Shown: positions 1 to 31,500 of the stretch, piece after piece | Layout of the letters: each line of letters starts with the position of its first letter | Numbering within the stretch: the stretch's first letter is position 1 | Source: Micromonospora sp. RP3T | Lineage (GTDB): Bacteria > Actinomycetota > Actinomycetes > Mycobacteriales > Micromonosporaceae | NCBI RefSeq assembly: GCF_003027925.1 | Contig: NZ_PYPS01000011.1 | Location: forward strand, 1 to 64,000 | Length of the DNA: 64,000 bases | Reading direction: 5' to 3' | Translations under genes and position numbers: made by a program | The notes under the pieces: model-generated | Database searches by the model: none | What the model was told of the DNA's origin: nothing | The model's input: only the letters and a program-made list of their open reading frames with translations

Positions 1-930
1 TGGCCGAGTGCCGGGTGGCGCTTTCTCCGTACCTCGATGTCGATCTGGTGGCGGTGTTGACCGGTGACGACGAGTCGTGGTTGGCGCGGGTCGAGGTGGT
101 GCAGCCGGTGCTGTGGGCGGTGGGTGTCGCCCTGGCCGCGGTGTGGCGGCACGTCGGGGTCGACCCGCAGGCGGTGATTGGTCACTCGCAGGGTGAGATC
201 GGTGCCGCCTGCGTGGCCGGGATCCTGTCGCTTGACGACGCGGCGAAGACGGTGGCGTTGCGGTCGCGGGCGCTGTCGGTGCTGCGCGGCACCGGCACGA
301 TGGCATCGGTCGACCTGTCCGCTGACGACGTCACCGCCCGGCTGGGCGGCTTCGACGGCGTCGGGGTGGCGGCGATCAACGGCCCGGCGACCGTGGTGGT
401 CTCCGGTCCGCCGCAGGCGGTCGCGGACCTGGTCGAGTCGTGTCAGGCCGACGGTATCCGGGCCCGGTTGATCCCGGTGGACTACGCGTCGCACTCGGCG
501 GCCGTGGAGGAGGTCGCGCAGCAGCTCCGCACCGACCTGGCCGGCGTGACGCCGCAGCTGGGTCACACGCGTCTGGTGTCGACGTTGACCGGTGAGTGGG
601 TGGATCCGGCGACGATGACGGCGGACTACTGGTACGACAACCTGCGGCAGACCGTGCGCTTCGACACCGCGGTGCGGACGGCGGTCGGGGCGGGCCACAG
701 CACGTTCGTGGAGATCAGCCCGCATCCGGTGCTGACGATGCCGGTGACGGCGATCCTGGACGACCTCGGCACGGCCGGGCACACGTTGTCGACGTTGCGT
801 CGGGGTGAGGACGACCCGACCCGGCTGTTGACCAACCTGGCCACCGCGTACAGCATCGGCCTGCCGGTCGACCTGACCAGCGTGCTCGCCGGCACGGACA
901 CCGTCGCGCTGCCCACCTACGCGTTCGACC
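1..930 (+). repeat. Methylmalonyl-AT cassette, window-edge copy
   Basis: Partial copy, cut at its 5' end by the window, of the AT-coding repeat also found at 10193-11207, 15860-16873 and 20861-21863. The closest relative is the 10193 copy. Similarity falls off after the CCCACCTACGCGTTCGA motif that closes the AT-linker region, where the modules diverge into KR or DH code. Confidence 0.85.
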
Positions 931-3116
931 GGGCCCGCTACTGGCCCCGCGCCAGCCTCGACGCGCCCGCCGCCGGGGAGAGCCCGACCGGCGTCGACGC
1001 AGCCTTCTGGGCCGCCGTCGACAACGAGGACCTCGCGGCGCTCGCCGACCTCACCGCCGCCGACGCCGCCGAATCCCTCGACCGGCTCGGCGCGGTCCTG
1101 CCGCTGCTCGCCGACTGGCGCCGCCGGCAACGCGACCGGTCCACGCTCGACGACCTGCGCTACCGCGCCGTCTGGCAGCCGTACGGCGGAATTCCGGTCG
1201 GCTACCTCACCGGCGTCTGGTGGATCGTCGCCGACGAGGCCGGCACCGCCGAGGCGGAGACCGCGGTGGCCGAACTGACCCGGCGCGGCGCGGACGCCCG
1301 GCTGGTGCTGCTGCCCGCCGACGACACCGACCGCGCCGCCGTCGCCGCCCGGCTCACCGCCGCCGGCCCCGACCCGGCCGACCGGGTGCTCTCCCTGCTC
1401 GCGCTCGCCGACGGCCCGGTCGACGCCACCGAGCCGGTGCCGCCGTTCCTGGCCCGCTCGCTGGCGCTGATCCAGGCGCTCGGGGACCTCGACGTGGCCG
1501 CGCCGCTGTGGTGCGTCACCCGCGGCGCCGCCGGCACCACCCGCGACGGCGGCGCCGGCCGGCCCGAACAGGCCCTGCTCTGGGGCCTCGGCCGGGTCGT
1601 CGCGCTGGAACACCCGGAACGCTGGGGCGGCCTGGTCGACGTGCCGGCCACGCTCGACGACCACGGCTGGGACCTGCTCTGCGCCGCGCTCACCGGCCCC
1701 GACGGGGAGGACCAGCTCGCCGTCGACGGCGTCACGCTGCTGGTCCGCCGGCTCGTCCGGGCGCCCGGCGGCGGCACCGACCCGGAACTCGACCACGCCG
1801 GCACCACGCTGGTCACCGGCGGCACCGGCGCGCTCGGCGGGCAGGTGGCCCGCTGGCTCGCCGACCGGGGCGCCACGCACCTGATGCTGGTCAGCCGACG
1901 CGGCGCCGACGCGCCCGGTACCGCCGACCTGGTCCGCGACCTCACCGACCGGGGCGCCCGGGTCACGGTCGCCGCCTGCGACGTGGCCGACCGGGCCGCG
2001 CTCGCCAAGCTCCTCGACGAGGTGCCCGCCGACGCGCCGTTGACCGGCGTCGTACACACCGCCGGCGTCCTCGACGACGGGGTCCTCGACGGTCTCACCG
2101 CCGACCGGATCGCCGACGTGCTGCGACCCAAGGTGCTCGGCGCGCTGCACCTGCACGAGCTGACCGCCGATCGGGACCTGCGCGCCTTCGTGCTCTTCTC
2201 CGCGCTGCCCGGCCAGCTCGGCGCCGCCGGGCAGGGCAGCTACGCCGCCGCGAACGCCTACCTCGACGCGTTGGCCGAACAACGGCACCGGCGGGGTCTG
2301 CCGGCCACCTCCGTCGCCTGGGGACCCTGGGCCACCGGCGGCATGGCCGACGCCGACCCCGCCGTCGCCGAACGCCGGCGGCGCAGCGGCGTCGCCCGGC
2401 TCGACAGCGACCTCGCGCTCGCCGCGCTCGCCGGCTGCCTCGCCCGCCGCGAACCGGTCACCGTGGTCGCCGGCGTCGACTGGGCCCGGTACGTGCCCGG
2501 CTTCACCGCGGTCCGACCCAGCCCGCTGCTCACCGGCATCCCGGAGGCGCTCCGCGCCACCGCCGAACGCGCCGACGACGCCGGCCCCTCCGCCGAGTCG
2601 CTCGCCGCCCTGCTCGCCGGGCAGAGTGAGGTGGAACGCCGCAGGACGCTGCTCGACCTCGTCCGGGGCCAGGCGGCGGCGGTGCTCGGACACGCCTCGG
2701 ACACCGCCGTCGAACCCGACCGGGCGTTCCGGGACCTCGGCTTCGACTCGCTGACCGCGGTGGAGCTGCGCAACCGGCTCACCGCCGCCACCGGCGTCCG
2801 GCTGCCCGCCACGGTGGTGTTCGACTACCCGACCGCCGCGCTGCTCGCCGACCACGTCCGCGCCGCCGTCGTGGACGGGGGAGTGGCCGCCGCCGCGCCG
2901 GTCTTCGGCGAACTGGAGCGGCTGGAGGCGGCGCTGTCCGGCGCCGCCCCCGACCGGGGCGCGCGGCTGCGGATCACCGAACGGCTCCGGACGCTGCTGG
3001 CCTCGCTCAACGAGGTGGACGCCCCGGCGGACGGCGACGGCGTCGCCGACAAGCTCCAGGACGCCACCCCGGACGAGGTCTTCGACTTCATCGACCGCGA
3101 GCTGGGGGTGTCCTGA
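1..3116 (+). CDS. Modular type I polyketide synthase, 3' part: AT(methylmalonyl)-KR-ACP (partial)
   Basis: The reading frame is already open at base 3 and enters inside an acyltransferase, so the KS and the AT start lie upstream of the window. The AT carries GHSQGE near base 180 and YASH near base 486, the signature for methylmalonyl-CoA. A KR follows: the NADPH-binding GGTGALG is near base 1815, LDD (B-type) is in VLDDGVLD, and Tyr and Asn are in SYAAANA near base 2241. The ACP has LGFDSL near base 2740. The protein ends in a helical docking tail with FDFIDRELGVS. Oddity: the catalytic Ser of the KR (second Ser of the usual FSS) is Ala, codon 2202-2204, so reduction by this module is doubtful. 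No DH or ER is present. The AT belongs to a family of near-identical AT cassettes in this window. Only 44 bp separate it from the next PKS gene, so the two are probably co-transcribed. Confidence 0.95.
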   Translation, partial: AECRVALSPYLDVDLVAVLTGDDESWLARVEVVQPVLWAVGVALAAVWRHVGVDPQAVIGHSQGEIGAACVAGILSLDDAAKTVALRSRALSVLRGTGTMASVDLSADDVTARLGGFDGVGVAAINGPATVVVSGPPQAVADLVESCQADGIRARLIPVDYASHSAAVEEVAQQLRTDLAGVTPQLGHTRLVSTLTGEWVDPATMTADYWYDNLRQTVRFDTAVRTAVGAGHSTFVEISPHPVLTMPVTAILDDLGTAGHTLSTLRRGEDDPTRLLTNLATAYSIGLPVDLTSVLAGTDTVALPTYAFDRARYWPRASLDAPAAGESPTGVDAAFWAAVDNEDLAALADLTAADAAESLDRLGAVLPLLADWRRRQRDRSTLDDLRYRAVWQPYGGIPVGYLTGVWWIVADEAGTAEAETAVAELTRRGADARLVLLPADDTDRAAVAARLTAAGPDPADRVLSLLALADGPVDATEPVPPFLARSLALIQALGDLDVAAPLWCVTRGAAGTTRDGGAGRPEQALLWGLGRVVALEHPERWGGLVDVPATLDDHGWDLLCAALTGPDGEDQLAVDGVTLLVRRLVRAPGGGTDPELDHAGTTLVTGGTGALGGQVARWLADRGATHLMLVSRRGADAPGTADLVRDLTDRGARVTVAACDVADRAALAKLLDEVPADAPLTGVVHTAGVLDDGVLDGLTADRIADVLRPKVLGALHLHELTADRDLRAFVLFSALPGQLGAAGQGSYAAANAYLDALAEQRHRRGLPATSVAWGPWATGGMADADPAVAERRRRSGVARLDSDLALAALAGCLARREPVTVVAGVDWARYVPGFTAVRPSPLLTGIPEALRATAERADDAGPSAESLAALLAGQSEVERRRTLLDLVRGQAAAVLGHASDTAVEPDRAFRDLGFDSLTAVELRNRLTAATGVRLPATVVFDYPTAALLADHVRAAVVDGGVAAAAPVFGELERLEAALSGAAPDRGARLRITERLRTLLASLNEVDAPADGDGVADKLQDATPDEVFDFIDRELGVS

Positions 3117-3160
3117 CGTGACCACTGCCGGCTCGGGGCAACACAGGGAATGGGCGGACC

Positions 3161-14104
<10,944 letters not shown>

Positions 14105-14135
14105 CATGACCACCGCGGATCAAGGCAGGGACGCG

Positions 14136-17100
14136 ATGAGCGACGACGACAAGCTGCGGTACTTCCTCAAGCGGGTGACCGCCGACCTGCACGACACGAA
14201 GCGCAAGCTGCAGACCGTCGAGGCGCGGGACCAGGAACCACTCGCCATCGTGTCGATGAGCTGCCGGTTCCCCGGCGGCGTCCGGTCCCCGGAGGAACTG
14301 TGGGACCTGGTCGCCGAGGGGCGTGACGCGCTCACCGAGTTCCCCGACGACCGGGGCTGGGACCTCGACGGGCTGTACGACCCCGACCCGGACAAGCCCG
14401 GCAAGAGCTACACCCGGGTCGGCGGGTTCCTCGACCGCGCCGGTGACTTCGACCCGGCCCTGTTCGGCATCTCGCCCCGCGAGGCGCTCGCCATGGACCC
14501 GCAGCAGCGGCTGCTGCTGGAGACGTCCTGGGAGGCGATCGAGCGGGCCGGCATCGACCCGTTGTCGCTGCGCGGCAGCGCCACCGGCGTCTTCGTCGGG
14601 CTGAGCACCTCCAACTACGGGATGGGCCTGCCGTACGTGCCGGACGGCGTGGACATGTACCTCGGCACCGGCAACACCACGAGCGTCGCCTCCGGCCGGA
14701 TCTCGTTCACGCTCGGCCTCAACGGCCCCGCCGTCACCGTCGACACCGCCTGCTCGTCGTCGCTTGTCGCGCTGCACCTGGCCGGGCAGGCGCTGCGCCG
14801 CGGCGAGTGCGACCTGGCGGTCGCCGGTGGCGTCACCGTGATGGCCACCCCGGGCGTGTTCATCGTCTTCTCCCGCCAGCGCGGCATGTCCGTCGACGGG
14901 CGGTGCCGCGCGTTCGCGGCCGGCGCCGACGGCACCGGCTGGGGCGAGGGCGGCGGCGTCGTCGTGGTGGAGCGGCTCGCCGACGCCGAACGCAACGGCC
15001 ACCCGATCCTCGCCGTGATCCGCGGCAGCGCGCTCAACCAGGACGGCGCGTCCAACGGCCTGACCGCCCCGAACGGCCCCTCCCAGCAGCGGGTCATCCG
15101 GGCCGCGCTGGCCGACGCCCGACTCGGCACGGCCGACGTCGACCTGGTCGAGGCGCACGGCACCGGCACCACGCTCGGCGACCCGATCGAGGCACAGGCG
15201 CTGCTCGCCACGTACGGGCAGGACCGGCCCGCGGACCGCCCGCTCTGGCTGGGCTCGGTGAAGTCGAACATCGGCCACACGCAGAGCGCCGCCGGCGTGG
15301 CCGGGCTGGTCAAGATGGTGATGGCGCTGCGGCACGGCACGCTGCCGGCGACGCTGCACGTGGACGAGCCGTCCCCGCACGTCGACTGGGACGCCGGCGC
15401 GGTGGAGCTGATCACCGAGAACCGGCAGTGGCCGGAACTGGGCCGGCCCCGCCGTGGCGGCGTCTCCTCGTTCGGGGTCAGCGGCACCAACGCGCACGTC
15501 ATCGTCGAGGAGTACCGCCCCTCCGCCGCCGAGCCGGCTGAGGCGCCCGCCGACGACGCCCCCGCGCCGCGCCGCGCCGGCCTGCTCGCCGCCGGCCCCA
15601 CCGCCTGGCCGGTGTCGGCCCGGACCCGGGGCGCGCTCGCCGGGCAGGCCGCCCGACTGGCGGCGCACCTGCGCGCCCACCCCGCCGACCCGGCATCCGT
15701 GGCCTGGTCGCTGGCCACCACCCGGTCCACGCTCGACCAGCGCGCCGTCGTCGTCGGCGCGGACGCCGCCGAACTGCTCGCCGGCCTGGACGCGCTCGCC
15801 GCCGGCCTGCCGGCCGGCAGCCTGGTCACCGGTACGGCGTCCGCCGCCGGCGCCGGCCCGGTCTTCGTCTTCCCCGGCCAGGGCGCCCAGTCCGCTCAGA
15901 TGGCCGCCGGCCTGGTCGGTCGGTGCGCGCCGTTCGACACCGCGCTGGCCGAGTGCCAGGCGGCGCTGGCCCCCCACCTCGACGTCGATCTCGTGTCGGT
16001 GCTGACCGGAGACGACGAGTCCTGGCTGGACCGCGTCGAGGTGGTGCAGCCGGTGCTGTGGGCGGTCGGGGTGGCGCTCGCCGCCGTCTGGCGCGCGGCC
16101 GGCGTGACGCCCGACGCGGTGATCGGCCACTCCCAGGGCGAGATCGGCGCGGCGTGCGTCGCCGGGATCCTGTCCCTGGACGACGCGGCGAAGACGGTGG
16201 CGTTGCGGTCGCGGGCGCTGTCGGTGCTGCGCGGCACCGGCACGATGGCGTCGGTCGACCTGTCCGCCGACGAGGTGACCGCCCGGCTGGGTGGCGTCGA
16301 CGGTGTCGGGGTGGCGGCGGTCAACGGCCCGGCCACGGTCGTGGTGTCCGGTCCGCCGCAGGCGGTCGCGGATCTGGTCGAGTCGTGTCAGGCCGACGGC
16401 GTCCGGGCCCGGCTGATCCCGGTGGACTACGCGTCGCACTCGGCGGCCGTGGAGGACGTCGCGCAGCAGTTGCGTGCCGACCTGGCCGGCGTGACGCCGC
16501 AGGCCGGTCACACCCGGCTGGTGTCCACGCTGACCGGGGAGTGGGTCGACCCGGCCACGATGACGGCCGACTACTGGTACGACAACCTGCGCCGCACGGT
16601 CCGGTTCGACTCGGCGGTGCGGACGGCGGTCGAGGCGGGTCACACCACGTTCGTGGAGATCAGCCCGCATCCGGTGCTGACCATGCCGGTGACGGCGATC
16701 CTGGACGACCTCGGCACCGCCGGGCACACGTTGTCGACGCTGCGTCGGGGTGAGGACGACCCGACCCGCCTGCTGACCAACCTGGCCACCGCGCACAGCA
16801 TCGGCCTGCCCGTCGACCTGACCACGGTCCTCGCCGAGACGGACACCGTCGCGCTGCCCACCTACGCGTTCGACCACCAGCGGCTCTGGCTCGACGGCAG
16901 CGGTGGCCCCGAGCGGGCGGAGCAGGCGGCCGATCACGGCAGCCCGGACGACAGCGGCTTCTGGGCCGCCGTCGAACGCGACGACCTGTCCGGCCTCGCC
17001 GAGGTGCTCGCCGGCGACGACCTCCCCGCCGGGCAGGCGCTCGACGCGCTCGCCCCGGCGCTGCCGGTGCTGCACCGCTGGCGGCGGCAGCAGCGTCGCC

Positions 17101-19109
17101 AGTCCGACATCGACAGCTGGCGCTACCAGGACACCTGGAAGCCGCTCACCGGCATCACCAACCGTGGCATGGCCGGCACCTGGCTCGTCGTGCTGCCCAC
17201 CGGCGACATCGTCGAACCCTGGCAGGAGGCGTGCGTCGACGCGTTCGCCGCCGCCGGCGCCACCGTCGTCCCGCTGCCGGTCAGCACCACCGACGTCGAC
17301 CGGGACCTGCTCGGCAAGCTGCTGCGCGAGGCACTCACCACCGGCGCGGACGGCACGCTCACCGAGGTGACCGGCGTGGTGTCGCTGCTCGCGTTCGACG
17401 AACTCGTCCACCCGATGCACCCGTCCGTCCCCGGCGGCTTCGCCGCCACCGTCGCGCTGGTCCAGGCGCTCGGCGACATCGGCCTGGCCGCCCCGATGTG
17501 GGCGGTCACGTCCGGCGCCGTCTCGGTCGGCCGCGCCGAACTGCTCCGCTCGCCCGGCCAGGCGATGATCTGGGGCTTCGGCCGCGTCGCCGCGCTGGAA
17601 CACCCGCAGCGTTGGGGCGGACTCGTCGACCTGCCGGAGGCGGTCGACGAGCGCAGCGCCGGCCTGCTGGTCGCGGCGCTCACCGCCGCCGGCGAGGAGG
17701 ACCAGATCGCGGTACGCCCCGGCGGACTGCTCGGCCGGCGGCTCACCCGCGTCCCGCTCGGCGACAGCCGGCCCGCGCACCCCTGGCAGCCCTCCGGCAC
17801 CGCGCTGGTCACCGGCGGCACCGGCGCGCTGGGCGGGCACGCCGCCCGCTGGCTCGCCCGCAGCGGGGTGGAGCACATCGTGGTGGCCAGCCGGCGCGGC
17901 ATGGACGCCCCCGGCGCCGCCGAACTCGTCGCCGACCTCACCGCGCTCGGCGCCACCGCCAGCGTGGTCACCTGCGACGCCGCGGACCGGGACGCGCTGG
18001 CCGCGCTGATCGACGGCATTCCCGCCGACCGGCCGCTGAAAGCAGTGGTGCACGCCAGCGCGGTGCTCGACGACGCCCTGATCAACGAGCTGCGCATCGA
18101 CCAGATCGAGCGGGTCCTCGCGGCCAAGGTGGACGTCGCCTACCACCTGCACGAACTGACGCTCGACCTCGACCTCGGGGCGTTCGTGCTGTTCTCCTCG
18201 TTCGCCGGTTCGGTGGGCAGCTCCGGCGTCGGCAACTACGCCCCGAGCAACGCGTTCCTCGACGCGCTCGCCCAGCACCGGCGCGGACTCGGCCTGCCCG
18301 GCACGTCCATCGCCTGGGGCGCCTGGGCCGGCGGCGGCATGGCCGACGGTCCGTTCGGTGAACTGCTGCACCGGCACGGCGTACCCGAGATGCCGCCGGA
18401 GGCCGCGATCGCCGCGCTGCACCAGGCCGTCGACCACGGCGAGGCGTTCCTCACCGTCGCCGACATCGCCTGGGAGCGGTTCTCCGTCGCGTTCACCGCC
18501 ACCCGGCCCGGCCCGCTGATCAGCGACCTGCCGGACGTCCGCCGGCTGCGGACGGTCGAGCGGACCACCGGCGGCGAGGTGCCCGACGGCCCGGAGTCGC
18601 TGCGCGACCGGCTCGCCGGGCTGCCCGCCGGCGACCGGATGGCGGTGCTGCTCGCGCTGGTCCGCAGCCAGGTCGCGGCCGTGCTCAACTACCCGTCCGG
18701 GGAGTCGGTGGACGAGCACCGCGCGTTCCGTGAACTGGGTTTCGACTCGGTCACCGCGGTCGAGCTGCGCAACCGGCTCGGCCTGGCGAGCGGGGTGGCG
18801 CTGCCGGTCACCCTGGTCTTCGACTACCCGACGCCGACCACGCTGGCCGAGTACCTCTACGCCGAGGTGGCCCAGGACGACGTGGTCACCCCGACCGCGT
18901 TGCTCGACGACCTCGACCGGATCGCCGACGGGCTCGACGTGGTGGCCCGCGACGAGGCCGCCCGGGTCCGGGCGACGGTCCGCCTCCAGGCCATGCTCAC
19001 CCGGCTCGGCCAGGGCAGCGGCGGCGACGACGACCTCGGCCGTCATCTCGGCGACGCCAGCGACGACGAGCTGTTCGCCATGGTGGACCGCGACCTCGGT
19101 CTCTCCTGA
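14136..19109 (+). CDS. Modular type I PKS, one module: KS-AT(methylmalonyl)-KR-ACP
   Basis: 1657 aa from the chosen ATG at 14136, giving [14 protein letters not shown], the same docking helix as in the neighbours, with GGCAGGGA just upstream. An in-frame ATG at 14106, two bases after the previous stop, would add ten residues and remains possible. Domains: KS ~35-460 with TACSSS Cys ~206; AT with GHSQGE ~664 and YASH ~766 (methylmalonyl-CoA); KR GGTGALG ~1227 with LDD (B-type), Ser in FSSFAG and Tyr/Asn in NYAPSN ~1368; ACP LGFDSV ~1535; C-terminal helical docking tail ending in VDRDLGLS. No DH or ER, so the module should leave a methyl-branched beta-hydroxy unit. The AT coding stretch 15860-16873 is a near copy of AT stretches in three other modules. 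The gene follows the upstream PKS almost without a gap and lies 44 bp before the next. Confidence 0.95.
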   Translation: MSDDDKLRYFLKRVTADLHDTKRKLQTVEARDQEPLAIVSMSCRFPGGVRSPEELWDLVAEGRDALTEFPDDRGWDLDGLYDPDPDKPGKSYTRVGGFLDRAGDFDPALFGISPREALAMDPQQRLLLETSWEAIERAGIDPLSLRGSATGVFVGLSTSNYGMGLPYVPDGVDMYLGTGNTTSVASGRISFTLGLNGPAVTVDTACSSSLVALHLAGQALRRGECDLAVAGGVTVMATPGVFIVFSRQRGMSVDGRCRAFAAGADGTGWGEGGGVVVVERLADAERNGHPILAVIRGSALNQDGASNGLTAPNGPSQQRVIRAALADARLGTADVDLVEAHGTGTTLGDPIEAQALLATYGQDRPADRPLWLGSVKSNIGHTQSAAGVAGLVKMVMALRHGTLPATLHVDEPSPHVDWDAGAVELITENRQWPELGRPRRGGVSSFGVSGTNAHVIVEEYRPSAAEPAEAPADDAPAPRRAGLLAAGPTAWPVSARTRGALAGQAARLAAHLRAHPADPASVAWSLATTRSTLDQRAVVVGADAAELLAGLDALAAGLPAGSLVTGTASAAGAGPVFVFPGQGAQSAQMAAGLVGRCAPFDTALAECQAALAPHLDVDLVSVLTGDDESWLDRVEVVQPVLWAVGVALAAVWRAAGVTPDAVIGHSQGEIGAACVAGILSLDDAAKTVALRSRALSVLRGTGTMASVDLSADEVTARLGGVDGVGVAAVNGPATVVVSGPPQAVADLVESCQADGVRARLIPVDYASHSAAVEDVAQQLRADLAGVTPQAGHTRLVSTLTGEWVDPATMTADYWYDNLRRTVRFDSAVRTAVEAGHTTFVEISPHPVLTMPVTAILDDLGTAGHTLSTLRRGEDDPTRLLTNLATAHSIGLPVDLTTVLAETDTVALPTYAFDHQRLWLDGSGGPERAEQAADHGSPDDSGFWAAVERDDLSGLAEVLAGDDLPAGQALDALAPALPVLHRWRRQQRRQSDIDSWRYQDTWKPLTGITNRGMAGTWLVVLPTGDIVEPWQEACVDAFAAAGATVVPLPVSTTDVDRDLLGKLLREALTTGADGTLTEVTGVVSLLAFDELVHPMHPSVPGGFAATVALVQALGDIGLAAPMWAVTSGAVSVGRAELLRSPGQAMIWGFGRVAALEHPQRWGGLVDLPEAVDERSAGLLVAALTAAGEEDQIAVRPGGLLGRRLTRVPLGDSRPAHPWQPSGTALVTGGTGALGGHAARWLARSGVEHIVVASRRGMDAPGAAELVADLTALGATASVVTCDAADRDALAALIDGIPADRPLKAVVHASAVLDDALINELRIDQIERVLAAKVDVAYHLHELTLDLDLGAFVLFSSFAGSVGSSGVGNYAPSNAFLDALAQHRRGLGLPGTSIAWGAWAGGGMADGPFGELLHRHGVPEMPPEAAIAALHQAVDHGEAFLTVADIAWERFSVAFTATRPGPLISDLPDVRRLRTVERTTGGEVPDGPESLRDRLAGLPAGDRMAVLLALVRSQVAAVLNYPSGESVDEHRAFRELGFDSVTAVELRNRLGLASGVALPVTLVFDYPTPTTLAEYLYAEVAQDDVVTPTALLDDLDRIADGLDVVARDEAARVRATVRLQAMLTRLGQGSGGDDDLGRHLGDASDDELFAMVDRDLGLS
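15860..16873 (+). repeat. Methylmalonyl-AT cassette, copy in the third PKS
   Basis: Third copy of the AT repeat. Its first ~300 bp are more diverged and use codons like the rest of the gene. From about 16150 onward it becomes nearly identical to the other copies. This mosaic suggests that only part of the domain was converted. Confidence 0.8.
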
Positions 19110-19153
19110 CCCGCACCGGCTCACTCCCGTCCCCTGCGAGGAAGCGGCTACCG

Positions 19154-28507
<9,354 letters not shown>

Positions 28508-28532
28508 CCCGGCCGGCCGCAGGGAGGGCCCG

Positions 28533-31500
28533 ATGAGCGTCTCGCTGGACGAGGTGGTCGGCGCGCTGCGCGCGTCGCTGCTGGACAACCAGAAACTCAA
28601 GCAGCAGAACCAGCAGCTCACCGACCGGCTCACCGAACCGGTGGCGATCATCGGGATGAGCTGCCGTTTCCCCGGCGGGGTGCGCTCGCCCGAGCAGCTC
28701 TGGGAGCTGGTCGACGCGGGCCGCGACGCGATGGCGCCGTTCCCCGCCGACCGGGGCTGGGACCTCGACGCGCTCTACGACACCGACCCGGCCAGCCGGG
28801 GCACCTCCTACGTCCGCGACGGCGGTTTCCTGCCCGACGCCGGCGACTTCGACCCGGCGTTCTTCGGCATCAGCCCGCGCGAGGCCCTCGCCATGGACCC
28901 GCAGCAGCGGCTGCTGCTGGAGACCGCGTGGGAGGCGTTCGAGTCCGCCGGCGTCGACCCCACCGCGCTGCGCGGCGCGCCCACCGGCGTGTACGCGGCC
29001 ACCAGCAGCCAGGGCGACTACGCGGCGCTGCTCACCGGCGTCGGCGGCGGCGTCGAGGGCTACCTCGGCACCGGCAGCGCGGCGGCGGTGGCCAGCGGCC
29101 GGATCGCGTACGCGCTGGGCCTGGAGGGCCCGGCGATCACCGTGGACACCGCCTGCTCGTCGTCGCTCGTCGCGCTGCACCTGGCCTGCCAGGCGCTGCG
29201 GCTGGGGGAGTGCACGCTGGCGCTGGCCGGCGGCGTGTCCGTGATGGCCACCCCCACCGTCTTCGTGGAGTTCTCCCGGCAGCGCGGCCTGTCCACCGAC
29301 GGCCGGTGCAAGTCGTTCGCCGCCGCCGCCGACGGCACCGGCTGGTCCGAGGGCGTCGGCATGCTGCTCGTCGAGCGGCTCTCCGACGCCCGCCGCCACG
29401 GCCACCCGGTGCTCGCCGTGGTACGTGGCACCGCGGTCAACCAGGACGGCGCCAGCAGCGGCCTCACCGCGCCCAACGGCCCCGCCCAGCGGAAGGTGAT
29501 CCGGGCCGCGCTGGCCAACGCCGGGCTCACCGCCGCCGAGGTGGACGTGGTGGAGGCGCACGGCACCGGCACCACGCTGGGCGACCCGATCGAGGCGCAG
29601 GCGCTGTTGGCGACCTATGGGCAGGACCGTTCCACGCCGCTGCTGCTCGGCTCGGTCAAGTCGAACATCGGGCACACCCAGGCCGCCGCCGGCGTCGCCG
29701 GGATCATCAAGATGGTGCTCGCCATGCGGCACGGCCGGCTCCCGGCCACGCTGCACGTCGACCGGCCCACCCCGCACGTCGACTGGACGGCCGGCGCGGT
29801 GGAGCTGCTGACCGACGCGCGGCAGTGGCCGGCGTCCGACCGCCCGCGCCGGGCCGGCGTCTCCGCGTTCGGCGTCAGCGGCACCAACGCCCACGCCGTC
29901 ATCGAACAGGTCGAGGACCCGCCGACTCCGCCGGCCGGCCGCCCCGCCCCGCCGGCGCCCTGGGTGGTCTCCGCGCGTTCCGGGCCGGCGCTCGCCGGGC
30001 AGGCCCGTCGGCTGCTGGAGCACCTCGACACCCACCCCGACCTGCGCCCGGCCGACGTCGCGTACGCGCTGCTCACCACGCGGGCGGCGCTGCCGCACCG
30101 GGCCGCGGTCACCGGCGACGACCCGGCGGCGCTGCGCGCCGGGCTGCGCGCGGTCGCCGAGGACCGGCCCGCGCCCGGCGTGGTCCGCGGCGTGGCCCGG
30201 ACCGCCGGCAAGCTCGCCGTCCTCTTTCCCGGGCAGGGCGGCCAACGGCCCGGCATGGGCGCCGAGCTGCACCGCCGGTTCCCGGTCTTCGCCGCCGCGT
30301 TCGACGAGGTGGCCGCCGAACTCGACAGGCACCTGAGCCGGCCGCTGCGCGAGGTGGCGTTCGTCGCGCCGGACACCCCCGAGGCGGCGCTGCTGGACCG
30401 CACCGAGTGGACCCAGCCCGCGCTCTTCGCCTACCAGGTGGCCGCGTACCGGCTGGTCACCGCGCTCGGTCTGCGCCCGGCACACCTGCTGGGCCACTCC
30501 GTCGGCGAGCTGGCCGCCGCGCACGTCGCCGGCGTGCTGTCGCTGCCCGACGCGGCCACGCTGGTGGCCGCCCGGGCCCGGCTCATGCAGGCGCTGCCGG
30601 CCGGTGGCGCGATGCTCGCGGTCCGCGCGTCCGTCGCCGAGGTGACGCCGCTGCTCGACGCGCGGGTGGCGCTGGCCGCGGTGAACGGCCCCGAGTCGGT
30701 GGTGCTCTCCGGTGACGAGGACGCGGTGCTCGCCGCCGGGGAACGGCTCGCCGCCCAGGGCCGCCGGACCCGCCGGCTGCGGGTCGGCCACGCGTTCCAC
30801 TCGGCCCGGATGGACGACATGCTGGCCGAGTTCCGGGTGGTCGCCGAGAAACTCACCTGGCAGCCGCCGAGCGTGCCGCTGGTCTCCGACCGCACCGGCG
30901 AGCCGCTCACCGACGCGCAAGCCACCGACCCGGGCTACTGGGTCGAGCACGTCCGCGACACGGTGCGGTTCTCGTCGGCGGTGGCCACGCTCGCCGCCGC
31001 CGGGACCGGCACCTTCCTGGACCTGGGTCCGGACGCCGCGCTGACCGCGCTGGCCCGCGAGTGCCTGCCCGACGCCGAGCCGGCCGCGTTCGTGCCGGTC
31101 GCCCGGCGTGAGCTGGCCGAACCGGCCGGCCTGCTCGCCGCGCTCGCCGCCGTGGACCTGCGCGGCGCCGGCGTACGCTGGCCCGCGCTGTTCGCCGGCA
31201 CCGACGCGACCCGGGTCGACCTGCCCACGTACGCGTTCGCGCACGAGCGGTTCTGGCCCGACCCGATCCGGCTCGACCTGGGCCCCCGCCCCGCCGACCC
31301 GGCCGACGGCGAGTTCTGGTCCACCGCCGAGGACGGCGACCCGGCCGCGCTGGCCGCCCTGCTCGGTCTCGACGACGACGCCGCCGGCCCGCTCGGCGAC
31401 CTGCTGCCGGCGCTGACCGGCTATCGGGACCGTCGCCGCCGGACGACCACCCTGGACGGACTGCGCTACCGGACCGGCTGGACCCCGGTCGAGCCGCCGA

